From assembly GCF_006538165.1 (NCBI RefSeq), contig NZ_BDLU01000037.1, positions 1 through 64,000 on the forward strand: DNA of 64,000 nt, in the 5' to 3' direction. Source of the DNA: Komagataeibacter diospyri (lineage in GTDB: Bacteria > Pseudomonadota > Alphaproteobacteria > Acetobacterales > Acetobacteraceae). A program made the position numbers and the translations under genes. Of the stretch, positions 17,915 to 27,677 are shown piece by piece. Under the pieces are notes generated by a model. It searched no databases. It was not told the origin of the DNA and saw only the letters and a program-made list of their open reading frames with translations. Numbering within the stretch: position 1 is the first letter of the stretch; every line of letters starts with the position of its first letter.

Positions 17915-20662
17915 ATGACTGACGTCGTGGTGGTCGAATCGCCAGCCAAGGCGAAAACGATCAATAAGTATCTGGGTGATAACTACACGGTTCTTGCCTC
18001 GTTCGGGCATGTACGCGACCTGCCGCCCAAGGATGGCAGCGTCAAGCCCGACGAAGGCTTTGCCATGGTGTGGGAAACCGACGAGCGCGGCAGCCGCCAG
18101 ATTGCGGCCATTGCCAAGGCGCTGCGTGGGGCAAAACACCTTTACCTCGCCACTGACCCCGACCGTGAGGGCGAGGCCATTTCGTGGCACGTACGCGCGA
18201 TCCTGGAGGAGAAGAACCTCCTCAGGGGGATCGACGTACAACGCGTTACCTTCAATGAAATCACCAAAAGCGCCATCAAGACCGCGATGGCCCACCCGCG
18301 CGGACTGGATTTCCCGCTGATCGAGGCGTATCTCGCCCGCCGCGCGCTGGACTACCTCGTGGGCTTTACGCTGTCGCCCGTGCTGTGGCGCAAGCTGCCC
18401 GGATCGCGCAGCGCGGGGCGCGTGCAGTCGGTCGCCCTGCGCCTGATCTGCGAGCGCGAGGCGGAGATCGAGGTCTTCAAGCCACGTGAATACTGGTCGG
18501 TCATCGCGCGCATGACCACACCGGGCGGGGCTGCATTCTCCGCACGGCTGACCCATCTGGACGGGCACAAGCTGGACCAGTTCGACCTGAACAACGAAGC
18601 CCGCGCCATGGACGCGAAGGCGGCGGTGGAGGCAGGCGACTTCAGCGTTGAAAAGGTTGAACGCCGCAAGGTCCGCCGCAACCCGCCACCGCCCTTCACC
18701 ACATCGACCATGCAGCAGGAAGCATCACGCAAGCTGGGCATGGGCGCGCAGGTGGCCATGCGTACGGCCCAGCAGCTGTATGAAGGCATTGACATCGGTG
18801 GTGAGACGGTCGGCCTGATCACCTATATGCGAACCGATGGCGTGCAGATGGCGGGCGAGGCCATCGGGGCCATCCGTGGCCATATCGGCCACAGCTTCGG
18901 CCCGGAATACGTGCCGGAAAAAGCCCGCATCTATTCCACCAAGGCCAAGAATGCGCAGGAAGCGCATGAAGCCATCCGCCCGACCGACGTGCGCCGCACG
19001 CCAGCCGACATGGCGCGCTACCTCTCACCCGAGCAGAAGAAGCTGTATGATCTGGTGTGGAAACGCTCGGTCGCCAGCCAGATGCAGTCGGCCGAACTGG
19101 ATCAGGTCGCCGTCGATATCGTGGACCGCCAGCAGCGCGTGACCCTGCGCGCCACCGGCTCCATGATTGCATTTGATGGTTTCCTGCGCCTGTACAGCGA
19201 AGGCCGCGACGATTCCCCCGCCAGGGCGGATGACGATCAGGACCGCATGCTGCCCGCCATGAAGGAACGCGACGCCATCGGGCGGGGTGATGTCGCGGCG
19301 GAACAGCACTTCACCCAGCCGCCGCCGCGTTATTCGGAAGCATCGCTGGTAAAGAAGATGGAGGAAATCGGCATTGGCCGTCCCTCCACCTACGCCTCGA
19401 TCCTGACCGTACTGCGCGACCGCAATTACGTGCAGCTGGAAAACCGGCGATTCGTGCCTGAGGATAGGGGGCGGCTGGTCACGGCCTTCCTCACCTCCTT
19501 CTTTGAACGCTATGTCGATACGCAGTTCACGGCGGGGCTGGAAGAACAGCTTGATGACATTTCCGGCGGCCGCGCCAACTGGCGCGATGTCATGTCCGCG
19601 TTCTGGTCCGATTTCTCCCACGCGGTGGACCAGACCAAGGACCTGAAAATCTCAGACGTCATCACGGCGCTGGATGCGGACCTTGCCCCCTATTTCTTCC
19701 CGCAGCGCGAGGACGGGCAGGACCCGCGCGTCTGCACCGCCTGCCACACCGGGCGTCTGGGGCTGAAGCTGGGGCGTTATGGCGCATTCATCGGGTGTTC
19801 CAACTATCCCACCTGCCAGTACACCCGCAAACTGGTGGTTGACCCTTCCAAGGAAGGCGAGGACGCAGCGGCGCTGAAAGATGGCATGCGCGTGCTGGGC
19901 AATGCCCCCACGGGCGAGGAAGTCACCGTGCGCCGTGGCCCGTGGGGCCTGTATGTGCAGCAGGGCGAACCCGACCCCGAGGACAAGAAGGCCAAGCCGA
20001 AGCGCGCCACCATCCCGCGTGGGCTGGATGGGGACAAGATCACGCTGGAACAGGCCGTGGGCCTGCTGTCCCTGCCGCGCATCGTGGGTATCCACCCCGA
20101 ACTGGGTGAACCGATCGAGGCCGGTCTGGGCCGCTTCGGGCCGTATGTGAAAATGGGCGCGGTCTACGGGTCGCTGGACAAGGACGATGATGTCCTGACC
20201 GTAGGCCTGAACCGCGCGGTGGATGCGCTGGCGAAAAAGCTGGCATCCATCCGCACCATTGGTCCCCATCCCAGGGATGGCGAGCCGGTCATGGTGCGCA
20301 AGGGCCGCTTTGGTCCCTATGTGCAGCATGGCTCGATCGTGGCCACCGTGCCGCGCGGGCAGGACATGAACGATGTGACCATGGACGAGGCGCTGACGCT
20401 GCTGACCGAAAAGGGCAAGCCGCTGAAAGCCAAGGGCAAGAAGACGACCACCACCCGCAAGCCCGCCGCCCGCAAGACCAGGGCCAAGACGGCAGAGGGA
20501 GCAGAGGGCGCGGACGAGGCGAAAGCCGCCCCCAAAAAGAAGGCAGCCCCACGCAAGACAGCGACCAAAACGGCAGCCAAAACGGCAGCCAAAACGACCA
20601 CGCGCAAGACCACGACCCGCAAGAAGGCCAGTCCGGCCAAGACTGAAAGCGAGACTGACTGA
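17915..20662 (+). CDS. topA: DNA topoisomerase I
   Basis: TopA relaxes negative supercoils by a type IA mechanism. The 915-residue protein has the Toprim domain (VVESPAKAKTI at 6-16, DPDRE at 81-85) and the catalytic Tyr304 in ITYMRTDG. It has one C4-type zinc ribbon (CTAC and later CSNYPTC, in DNA 19735-19820) and several C-terminal topoisomerase repeats. The tail is Lys/Thr/Ala-rich and contains a short tandem repeat. It follows dprA by 45 nt and precedes rnr by 2 nt. Confidence 0.97.
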   Translation: MTDVVVVESPAKAKTINKYLGDNYTVLASFGHVRDLPPKDGSVKPDEGFAMVWETDERGSRQIAAIAKALRGAKHLYLATDPDREGEAISWHVRAILEEKNLLRGIDVQRVTFNEITKSAIKTAMAHPRGLDFPLIEAYLARRALDYLVGFTLSPVLWRKLPGSRSAGRVQSVALRLICEREAEIEVFKPREYWSVIARMTTPGGAAFSARLTHLDGHKLDQFDLNNEARAMDAKAAVEAGDFSVEKVERRKVRRNPPPPFTTSTMQQEASRKLGMGAQVAMRTAQQLYEGIDIGGETVGLITYMRTDGVQMAGEAIGAIRGHIGHSFGPEYVPEKARIYSTKAKNAQEAHEAIRPTDVRRTPADMARYLSPEQKKLYDLVWKRSVASQMQSAELDQVAVDIVDRQQRVTLRATGSMIAFDGFLRLYSEGRDDSPARADDDQDRMLPAMKERDAIGRGDVAAEQHFTQPPPRYSEASLVKKMEEIGIGRPSTYASILTVLRDRNYVQLENRRFVPEDRGRLVTAFLTSFFERYVDTQFTAGLEEQLDDISGGRANWRDVMSAFWSDFSHAVDQTKDLKISDVITALDADLAPYFFPQREDGQDPRVCTACHTGRLGLKLGRYGAFIGCSNYPTCQYTRKLVVDPSKEGEDAAALKDGMRVLGNAPTGEEVTVRRGPWGLYVQQGEPDPEDKKAKPKRATIPRGLDGDKITLEQAVGLLSLPRIVGIHPELGEPIEAGLGRFGPYVKMGAVYGSLDKDDDVLTVGLNRAVDALAKKLASIRTIGPHPRDGEPVMVRKGRFGPYVQHGSIVATVPRGQDMNDVTMDEALTLLTEKGKPLKAKGKKTTTTRKPAARKTRAKTAEGAEGADEAKAAPKKKAAPRKTATKTAAKTAAKTTTRKTTTRKKASPAKTESETD
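20565..20600 (+). repeat. 12 bp tandem repeat in the topA C-terminal tail
   Basis: The unit CCAAAACGGCAG occurs twice, followed by a third partial match (CCAAAACGACCA). It encodes repeated Ala-Lys-Thr-Ala units in the basic tail of topoisomerase I. The unit keeps frame, so copy-number change would only alter tail length. Confidence 0.6.
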
Positions 20663-20664
20663 TC

Positions 20665-22911
20665 ATGAAACGGCAGCGTCCAGCAACTTCCGAGATGCCG
20701 GACCCCCTGCCCACGGGCACGCCACAGGCCCGTGCGGGCAGCCTGCCGGATCGTGAACAGCTTCGCGCGTTTATCGAAAACGCAACCGGGCGGATCGGCA
20801 AGCGCGAAATCTGCCGGGAATTCGGGCTGGGACCGGAACACAGGCAGGCCCTGCGGCAGATGCTGCGCGACATGGCGCTGGATGGCACACTGGCCCCTGC
20901 GGGCGCGCGACGGTTCCGTGTTTCGGACCGCCTGCCCGAATCCATGGTCGTGCAGGTGACCGGCACGGATTCCGATGGCGACCCCATCGCCCGCCCCGTG
21001 CAGTGGGATGGGGAAGGACATGCCCCCGTCGTCTTCATGCACCCGGAACTGCGTGGCCGCGCCGCACTTGCGCCGGGCGAACGCGTGGTCGCCCGCCTGC
21101 GTCGCATCGGACCGGGCAAATATGAAGGCCGCACGCTACGCCGCCTGACCGATGCGCCGATGCAGGTCGTGGGCCTGTTCCGCACCCTGAGTGAAACCGA
21201 CCCCATGGCGTCCGCACCCGCCCGCTACCGCCCGGCCGGCACGCTGACCCCCGCCGACCGGCGGGCGAAGGCGCAATGGGTCATTCCCATGGGCGAGGAC
21301 GCGGACAGCCCTGATGACGAAATCGTCATTGCCACTCCCCTGCCCCAGTCCGGACCGGGGCTGCATCCCGCGCAAATCATTGAACGCCTTGGCCCGCAGG
21401 GGGATGCCCGGACCATAAGCATGATCTCGGTAGCCATGCTGGGAATCCCGCATGTCTTCCCGGCCGAGGCGCTGGCACAGGCAAAGGCCGCCCGTAGCGT
21501 GGCGGCACAGGACCGCACCGACCTGCGTGACATGCCGCTGGTCACCATTGATGGCGCGGATGCACGGGATTTTGATGATGCGGTCTATGCCGAACCTGTT
21601 GGCGACGGTTTCCGCATCACCGTCGCGATCGCGGATGTCGCATGGTATGTGCGACCGAACAGCGCACTGGACCGCGCAGCCCGTCTGCGGGGCAATTCGG
21701 TCTATTTTCCCGACCGGGTGATCCCCATGCTGCCCGAAGACCTGTCCAACGGGTGGTGCTCGCTGCGACCGGGGGAAGACCGGGGATGTCTGTTCGTCAA
21801 CATGGATGTGGCGGCCAATGGCGCCATCAGCAATGCCCGCTTCGGGCGCGGCATCATGCGCAGTGCCGCGCGCCTGACCTATGAACAGGTGCAGGAAGCG
21901 CGTGACGGCGCACCGGACACCACCATCGCCGGCCTGCCCGACGGACTGCTGGACAGTCTGTTCGGGGCATGGCGATGCCTGTCGGCAGCACGGGCGCAGC
22001 GCGGCACGCTGGACCTTGAACTGCCCGAACGGCTGGTGCGGCTGGATGACCATGGGCGGATTGCGGCCATTGCGCCACGTATCCGCCTCGACAGCCACCG
22101 GCTGGTCGAGGAATTCATGATCGCGGCCAATGTCGCCGCCGCCCGCTGCCTTGAAGGACGGCACCTGCCCTGCCTGTACCGGATCCACGCACCACCGACG
22201 CCCGAACGGCTGGAAAGCCTGCGCCGCACGCTGGACACCATGGGCCTGAAGCTGCCGCCTGTGGGCAGCCTGCGCGCCGCCGACCTTGACCATGTGCTGC
22301 GTCAGGTACGCGATACCGACCAGGCCGGACTGGTAAACGAACTGATCCTGCGCGCGCAGAACCAGGCGGAATACAGTCCCGAACCGGTCGGGCATTTTGG
22401 CCTGTCCCTTGCGTCCTATGCCCATTTCACCAGTCCGATCCGCCGTTATGCCGACCTGCTGACCCACCGCGCCCTGCTGGTGGCCATCGGGCTGGAACCC
22501 GGTCCGGCCCCCGGCCATGACGAACTGGAGGAAGCGGGTATCGCCATTACCCGCACCGAACGCCGCGCGGCACAGGCCGAACGCGAAACACTGGAACGCT
22601 ACGCCGCCACATGGCTGCAGGCCCGCGTGGGCATGGTCATGGACGCGCATATATCCAGCCTGTCCCGATTCGGCATTTTCACCGTGCTGGATGCAACCGG
22701 CACCTCCGCGCTGCTGCCCATGTCTGCCCTGCCGGAAGATCAATGGCATCATGACGAAAAAACGCAGACACTGACCGCACGCGATACGACCATGGTATTC
22801 CGCCCCGGTCAGGCCCTGCGCGTACGGATAGAAGAAGCATGCGCCATCCGGGGGACAGTCCTGCTGGCACTGCCCGATGCCCCACCCAGCCACCGCAGGC
22901 GGCGGACATGA
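20665..22911 (+). CDS. rnr: ribonuclease R
   Basis: RNase R is a processive 3'-5' exoribonuclease that degrades structured RNA. The 748-residue protein has N-terminal winged-helix/cold-shock-like regions. The RNB catalytic domain has its metal-binding aspartates in DGADARDFDDA (Asp302, 304, 305), plus HFTSPIRRYADLLTHR, and a C-terminal S1 domain follows. The topA-rnr pairing is common in alphaproteobacteria. It overlaps the S41 peptidase gene by 4 nt. Confidence 0.96.
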   Translation: MKRQRPATSEMPDPLPTGTPQARAGSLPDREQLRAFIENATGRIGKREICREFGLGPEHRQALRQMLRDMALDGTLAPAGARRFRVSDRLPESMVVQVTGTDSDGDPIARPVQWDGEGHAPVVFMHPELRGRAALAPGERVVARLRRIGPGKYEGRTLRRLTDAPMQVVGLFRTLSETDPMASAPARYRPAGTLTPADRRAKAQWVIPMGEDADSPDDEIVIATPLPQSGPGLHPAQIIERLGPQGDARTISMISVAMLGIPHVFPAEALAQAKAARSVAAQDRTDLRDMPLVTIDGADARDFDDAVYAEPVGDGFRITVAIADVAWYVRPNSALDRAARLRGNSVYFPDRVIPMLPEDLSNGWCSLRPGEDRGCLFVNMDVAANGAISNARFGRGIMRSAARLTYEQVQEARDGAPDTTIAGLPDGLLDSLFGAWRCLSAARAQRGTLDLELPERLVRLDDHGRIAAIAPRIRLDSHRLVEEFMIAANVAAARCLEGRHLPCLYRIHAPPTPERLESLRRTLDTMGLKLPPVGSLRAADLDHVLRQVRDTDQAGLVNELILRAQNQAEYSPEPVGHFGLSLASYAHFTSPIRRYADLLTHRALLVAIGLEPGPAPGHDELEEAGIAITRTERRAAQAERETLERYAATWLQARVGMVMDAHISSLSRFGIFTVLDATGTSALLPMSALPEDQWHHDEKTQTLTARDTTMVFRPGQALRVRIEEACAIRGTVLLALPDAPPSHRRRRT

Positions 22912-24614
22912 AACGCAGCCGGTTTCCGGTCATCATCCTGCGCCCGCAGGCCACGGGACGGGAAAACGCCAGCATGTGGCGTCGCCGTATCTCCACACTC
23001 GGGCATATCCCGCGTGACACCATTGTCCTGCTGCTTGTCATCATCCGGCTGACCACGGCCGCCTGTGCCGATGACATGCCCACAACCCCGCGCACCCCCA
23101 CGCCCCAGCCCCCCATGCATGAAGACAGCGTGGACACGACCGATGCCGCCAGCATGGACCTTGGGGTCATTTCCTCGGTCATTCAGGCGAGTCTGTCATT
23201 CCTGCAGCCCCGGACACTGGACAGCCATGAGATCCGTGATTTCGCGCTATGGGGCCTGAACGGGCTGAGCGCGCTGGACCCGTCGCTGAGCATCGAGGAA
23301 CAGCACGGCTTCCTGCAACTGGCCGCGACGCAGAAAACCGTACTCGCCCTGCCTGTCCCCGCGCCGGACGACGTAACGGGATGGAGTGCTGCCATCACCC
23401 GCATACTGGATGTGGCGTGGCATCACTCCCCCGCCATGCGCAGCACGGGACAGGATGGCGTGCTGCAGGGTTTCTTTGATGAACTGTTCAACCATCTCGA
23501 CCCGTATTCACGCTATGTCCCGCCGGGGGCGGCCGTATCGGACCGCAGCATCCGCACCGGGGGTGAGGCCACGGCGGGCCTGACGCTGGGGCTGGACCAT
23601 CACGCCATCATCATTACAGCCGTCAACGCGAATGGCCCCGCATGGCCAACCAGCCTTGCAGCGGGCCAGATCGTACGCGCGATCAACGGACGTCCCACCG
23701 AGTCCCACAGCCTGGATACCGTGACCTCATGGCTAAACGGTCCCAATGGCAGCCTTGTCCGCATAACCGTCGAGTCGAAGGGACGGCGGAGCACGGTCAC
23801 GCTGCACCGGGCCTCCACGCCCCCCGAAACCGTCTTCGCCTATACCAGCGGCAAGCACGTCGTCCTGCACATCACCGCCTTTTCCGCCAACACGGCGGAG
23901 GAAATGAGCCAGTACCTGGACGAAGCGATGAACGTTCCCGGCATTTCGGGCCTGATCATCGACCTGCGCGGCAACCGGGGTGGCGTGCTGCAGCAGGCGG
24001 TCACCACATCTGCCCTGATGCTGGACCACGGTGTGGCGGCCATAACACAGGGACGGGACCCGCAGGCCAACCATGTCTGGGCCGTGCAGGGGGGCGATAT
24101 GACCAATGGCCTGCCCATCATTGTCCTGGTCGATGGCCGGACCGCCAGCGCCGCCGAGATACTGGCCGCAGCCCTGGCCGACCAGAAACGCGGCGTTGTC
24201 ATAGGCAGCGCCACGCTGGGCAAGGGACTGGTGCAGACCATCGGGCAGATGCCCAACGGGGCCGAACTGTTCGTGACATGGAGTCGCGTGCTGGCGCCGC
24301 TGGGCTGGCCCCTGCAGGGACTGGGCGTCATGCCCCAGGTCTGCACCAGCCTTGGGGAAAGCGAACTGGAACGCCAGCTGCAGGACCTGGCCGAAGGCGC
24401 GGCCGACAGCCGGGAATGGATCGCGGCCGCCCGCCAGGTCCGCTATCCCGTGGACCTGGCGCGCATCCTGACCATACGCAAGGCCTGTCCCGCCGCGATC
24501 GGCACGGATGGTGATCTTGATGCCGCCCATTCCCTGCTGGATAACCCGGTCGAGTACCATGCCGCCCTGTCCACCATACCCGAAGAAGGGCCACCCCCGC
24601 CCGGTGGCGGGTAA
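22908..24614 (+). CDS. S41-family C-terminal processing peptidase with PDZ domain
   Basis: This 568-residue protein is a CtpA/Prc-like periplasmic protease. A hydrophobic segment near residues 35-52 (TIVLLLVIIRLTTAACAD) should act as a signal or anchor. A DPYSRYVPP motif precedes a PDZ domain. The S41 core has Ser414 (GRTASAAEIL) and Lys439 (TLGKGLVQT), 25 residues apart as in E. coli Prc, so the dyad is intact. The Pro-rich C-terminus is atypical. The start overlaps the rnr stop as ATGA. Substrates are unknown. Confidence 0.88.
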   Translation: MKRSRFPVIILRPQATGRENASMWRRRISTLGHIPRDTIVLLLVIIRLTTAACADDMPTTPRTPTPQPPMHEDSVDTTDAASMDLGVISSVIQASLSFLQPRTLDSHEIRDFALWGLNGLSALDPSLSIEEQHGFLQLAATQKTVLALPVPAPDDVTGWSAAITRILDVAWHHSPAMRSTGQDGVLQGFFDELFNHLDPYSRYVPPGAAVSDRSIRTGGEATAGLTLGLDHHAIIITAVNANGPAWPTSLAAGQIVRAINGRPTESHSLDTVTSWLNGPNGSLVRITVESKGRRSTVTLHRASTPPETVFAYTSGKHVVLHITAFSANTAEEMSQYLDEAMNVPGISGLIIDLRGNRGGVLQQAVTTSALMLDHGVAAITQGRDPQANHVWAVQGGDMTNGLPIIVLVDGRTASAAEILAAALADQKRGVVIGSATLGKGLVQTIGQMPNGAELFVTWSRVLAPLGWPLQGLGVMPQVCTSLGESELERQLQDLAEGAADSREWIAAARQVRYPVDLARILTIRKACPAAIGTDGDLDAAHSLLDNPVEYHAALSTIPEEGPPPPGGG

Positions 24615-24692
24615 GCCACAACCATGCGGGAAACCGTGCTATTCCTGCATACCTCCCGCTGTTTTTCTGCATTACCGGAGAAGTCCGCCCCA

Positions 24693-25031
24693 ATGGAAGA
24701 AGCACGTCTGAAAACCGGCATCTGGGTCCGGGCAATGCTGCGCCAGGCTGGACAAACGGGAAATCCGGGCATGGTGCTGCACCATGGCGATGACGATGCG
24801 GGTGGCGTTCTGATCGTGCTGCTGGGCCGCGGCGGACACATGTCCGTGCTGGCCCAGACCCGCACCCCCGATGGACGGCGGGCATGGTTCCGCGCTACAG
24901 GAGAGGCGGCTGTAGATCAGGCCGGTGTGGATGCCTATGTTACAAGACAGATGGAACGGGACCCGGATTTATGGGTTCTTGAATTCGACGCACCGGATCT
25001 GACGCCACCGTTTGAAGCAAAGTTGATATGA
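24693..25031 (+). CDS. DUF1491 family protein
   Basis: This 112-residue soluble protein matches the alphaproteobacterial DUF1491 family in its start (RLKTGIWVRAMLRQA), the GVLIVLL strand, a central WFRATGE and a C-terminal ERDPDLWVLEFD. Function is unknown. The ATG at 24693 is chosen because the family similarity starts there; the frame is open from 24624. It is 79 nt downstream of the S41 peptidase gene and may be co-transcribed. Confidence 0.8.
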   Translation: MEEARLKTGIWVRAMLRQAGQTGNPGMVLHHGDDDAGGVLIVLLGRGGHMSVLAQTRTPDGRRAWFRATGEAAVDQAGVDAYVTRQMERDPDLWVLEFDAPDLTPPFEAKLI

Positions 25032-25278
25032 AAGACGTGATTCCACGGGTTTGAAAAACAGTGAAACCGGACCGGACAGGGGTGTGGCATCTTGCACACA
25101 GTCAGGTCCGCCAGTTGGCACGGCAGCCCAAAGCGGCCGATAAGGTGGTGGCAATGGATTGTCAGGGCTGGTTTCTTTCAGCAAAAGAATGCTGATGCTG
25201 ATCATTCCAAGGAATAGGGCACGTGCACCCGACCGGGCCGATATGCCGGAAGAGGCCCGTCGAAGGGAGAAGAAGAGT

Positions 25279-26424
25279 ATGAATCTGCGGTACGGATTGC
25301 TTGCAGGGTCTTTATTGGCTGCCTCGGTTACCCTGGGCTCCGTACTGGTCTCCGCTCCGGTATTCGCCCAGCCTGTTCAGGGCCTGTATATTTCAGGTGC
25401 TGGCGGTGCAAGCTTCAATCAGGGACAGGTCATACGTCATTCCTCCGCACGTGATGAGTTCAAGACAGGGGGCACGGGCATCGGCAGCCTTGGCTGGGGG
25501 CTGGGCAACGGTTTCCGTGTCGAACTGGAAGGCTTTTACCGCAGCAACGACATGAAGACGGTGGGCGGCAACGCAGCCTATCATGCCCATGCGGATGGCC
25601 GGCAGCAGACATCGGGGCTTATGGCCAACGCCCTGTTTGACCTTGATATCGGCAAAAGCTGGCTGTTCCCGTATTTCGGCGCGGGTATCGGTTATGGCTG
25701 GCAGAACATGAACAGCACCATTACCGGCAACGTAGGCGGGCAGAACTACAGCCAGCACGTCGGGGGCACATACGGCAACTTCGCCTATCAGGGTATTTTC
25801 GGCCTGTCCTTCCCCATGCCGTTTGCCGTGGGCCTGTCAGCCACGGCGGAATACCGGTTCTGGACCATGCTTGGCCCGCAGTCGCACCATTCCATTGTCA
25901 GCGGCAGTTCCACGGCCCTGTCAGCCATGAACAGCGATTACGGCTTCCGCAATGGCAACCGCGACAGCCGGACCGATTTCAATCATTCGCTGATGCTGGG
26001 ACTGCGGTACGAGTTCAACCCCGCCCCCCCGCCGCCGCCTGCGCCCACTTCCGTCGCGGCACCGGCACCGGCTGAAAACCGGACCTATCTCGTGTTTTTT
26101 GACTGGGATCGCAGCGACCTGACCGAGCGGGCCCGTTCCATCGTAGCTGTCGCGGCACAGGCATCGACCAATACCCAGACCACCCGGATCGAGGTCAACG
26201 GCTATACCGACAACTCGGCAGCCCATCCCGGTCCGCAGGGTGAAAAATATAATCAGACCCTGTCCCTGAAGCGGGCGCAGGTCATCAAGGCGGAACTGGT
26301 ACGTGACGGTGTGCCTGGTCCCGCCATCGACATCCATGGCTATGGCGACAGCAACCCGCTGGTCCAGACTGCGGCCAACACACGCGAAGCGCAGAATCGC
26401 CGTGTCGAGATCATCCTGCACTGA
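25279..26424 (+). CDS. OmpA-family outer membrane protein
   Basis: This 381-residue protein starts with a signal peptide (about 1-33, cleavage near PVFAQ). An N-terminal eight-stranded barrel-like domain follows, with glycine/aromatic alternation and YFGAGIGYGWQNM. A Pro/Ala hinge near 252-270 leads to a C-terminal OmpA peptidoglycan-binding domain (VNGYTDNSA, LSLKRAQVIKAELV, GYGDSNPLV, REAQNRRVEI). It should tether the outer membrane to the wall. A good AGGGAGAAG site precedes the ATG; the frame is open to 25159. The 247 bp upstream probably hold its promoter. Two hairpins follow. Confidence 0.93.
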   Translation: MNLRYGLLAGSLLAASVTLGSVLVSAPVFAQPVQGLYISGAGGASFNQGQVIRHSSARDEFKTGGTGIGSLGWGLGNGFRVELEGFYRSNDMKTVGGNAAYHAHADGRQQTSGLMANALFDLDIGKSWLFPYFGAGIGYGWQNMNSTITGNVGGQNYSQHVGGTYGNFAYQGIFGLSFPMPFAVGLSATAEYRFWTMLGPQSHHSIVSGSSTALSAMNSDYGFRNGNRDSRTDFNHSLMLGLRYEFNPAPPPPPAPTSVAAPAPAENRTYLVFFDWDRSDLTERARSIVAVAAQASTNTQTTRIEVNGYTDNSAAHPGPQGEKYNQTLSLKRAQVIKAELVRDGVPGPAIDIHGYGDSNPLVQTAANTREAQNRRVEIILH

Positions 26425-26460
26425 TCCCGCCACAACCCATCTGACCTGACTATGGAAAAG

Positions 26461-26495
26461 AAAAAAGCGGCGCCCCTAGGGGCAGCCGCTTTTTC
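26461..26495. terminator. rho-independent terminator after ompA
   Basis: AAAAAGCGGC (26462-26471) pairs with GCCGCTTTTT (26485-26494), with an inner CCCC/GGGG pairing. It has T-runs on both strands and serves the converging ompA and cysK transcripts. Confidence 0.9.
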
Positions 26496-26527
26496 CATAT
26501 GCGCAGGCCCTCAGGCCGCGCATATGG
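26495..26527. terminator. second long hairpin between ompA and cysK
   Basis: CCATATGCGC (26495-26504) is exactly complementary to GCGCATATGG (26518-26527), and inner GGCC copies at 26506 and 26514 extend the stem. It lies between the cysK stop and the first terminator. It has no T-run of its own, so it may stabilise mRNA ends or act with the neighbouring hairpin. Confidence 0.6.
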
Positions 26528-26533
26528 GATGAA

Positions 26534-27523
26534 TCAGACCAACCCGGTAAAGAGCGAAGTGGACAGGTAACGTTCAGCAAAGGACGGTGCGATAGTCACG
26601 ATGGTCTTGCCCGCGTTTTCCGGGCGTCCTGCCAGTTGCACGGCCGCATGCAGTGCAGCACCCGATGAAATGCCCACCGGCACCCCATCCAGCCGTGCAC
26701 AGCGGCGCGCGGCCGCAATGGCCTCACGTTCCGATACGGGGATCACGCCATCAAGGGCGGCCAGATCGAGTGTCCGGGGACAGAATCCCGGCCCGATGCC
26801 CTGAATGCCATGCGGCCCCGGTTCATCACCGTTCAGGATGGCGCTTTCCATGGGTTCGACACCATAGACCTGCAGGCTTTTCTTGCGTGGCTTCAGACCA
26901 TGTGCGATGCCACTGGCCGTGCCACCCGTACCCAGTCCGGCCACAATGATATCGACCTCGCCCGCCGTATCGGCCCAGATTTCCTCTGCCGTGGTCGCGG
27001 CGTGAATGGCCGGGTTGGCCGGATTGTCAAACTGGCGCGGCATCCATGCATTCGGAGTCTTTTCGAGGATTTCCTCGGCGCGTGCGATGGCGCCCGCCAT
27101 ACCCAGACGCGACGGCGTCAGTTCCAGCTGCGCATCCAGCAGCCGCAGCATCTTGCGCCGTTCGATCGATGCCCCTTCGGGCATGGTGACAATCAGGCGA
27201 TATCCCCGGGCGGCGGCGACAAACGCAAGTGAAATACCCGTATTGCCCGAAGTCGGTTCCACCAGCGTGGTCTTGCCCGGATGGATTTCCCCCCGGCTTT
27301 CCGCATCCTCGATCATGGCCGCGCCAATACGGTCCTTGACCGAGCCGAGTGGATTGAAAAATTCCAGCTTCATCAGCACCCGGCTCTGCAACCCATCCTC
27401 ACGGGTCAGATGCGGCAGCGCCACCAGTGGCGTTCCCCCCACGGTATCGACAATGGAGTCGTAGACCCTGCCTCGAGGTGCTGCAAAACCATACGTGCGA
27501 TCTGGCGGGGTGGTCTTTTTCAT
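26534..27523 (-). CDS. cysK: cysteine synthase (O-acetylserine sulfhydrylase)
   Basis: CysK makes cysteine from O-acetylserine and sulfide using PLP. The 329-residue protein has the PLP lysine Lys63 (NPLGSVKDR), the substrate loop PTSGNTG (about 90-96), the phosphate-cup GTGGT and a C-terminal GISSGAA. The length is typical. It is divergent from an Rrf2-type regulator, a common arrangement for sulfur-responsive control, and a palindrome sits in the shared promoter region. Confidence 0.95.
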   Translation of the reverse strand: MKKTTPPDRTYGFAAPRGRVYDSIVDTVGGTPLVALPHLTREDGLQSRVLMKLEFFNPLGSVKDRIGAAMIEDAESRGEIHPGKTTLVEPTSGNTGISLAFVAAARGYRLIVTMPEGASIERRKMLRLLDAQLELTPSRLGMAGAIARAEEILEKTPNAWMPRQFDNPANPAIHAATTAEEIWADTAGEVDIIVAGLGTGGTASGIAHGLKPRKKSLQVYGVEPMESAILNGDEPGPHGIQGIGPGFCPRTLDLAALDGVIPVSEREAIAAARRCARLDGVPVGISSGAALHAAVQLAGRPENAGKTIVTIAPSFAERYLSTSLFTGLV

Positions 27524-27563
27524 TCGTTATCACTCCTTGTTGCGGAAATGGCCTATTCACGCA

Positions 27564-27574
27564 TACAGTCTGTA
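27564..27574. promoter_or_regulatory. palindromic operator candidate in the cysK/rrf2 promoter region
   Basis: TACAG-T-CTGTA is a perfect inverted repeat 41 bp upstream of the cysK start and about 104 bp before the regulator start. It suits a dimeric winged-helix repressor acting on cysK and possibly on its own gene. Binding is inferred from position and symmetry only. Confidence 0.45.
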
Positions 27575-27677
27575 CATAATCCACCATCCTCCTTAACAGA
27601 AGCGTGGATCAATCGGGGGATTGCTGGTAAATGAAGCGGGCTGGTTTCCAAATCCATTAAAAGCGAGGCTGAACGAT

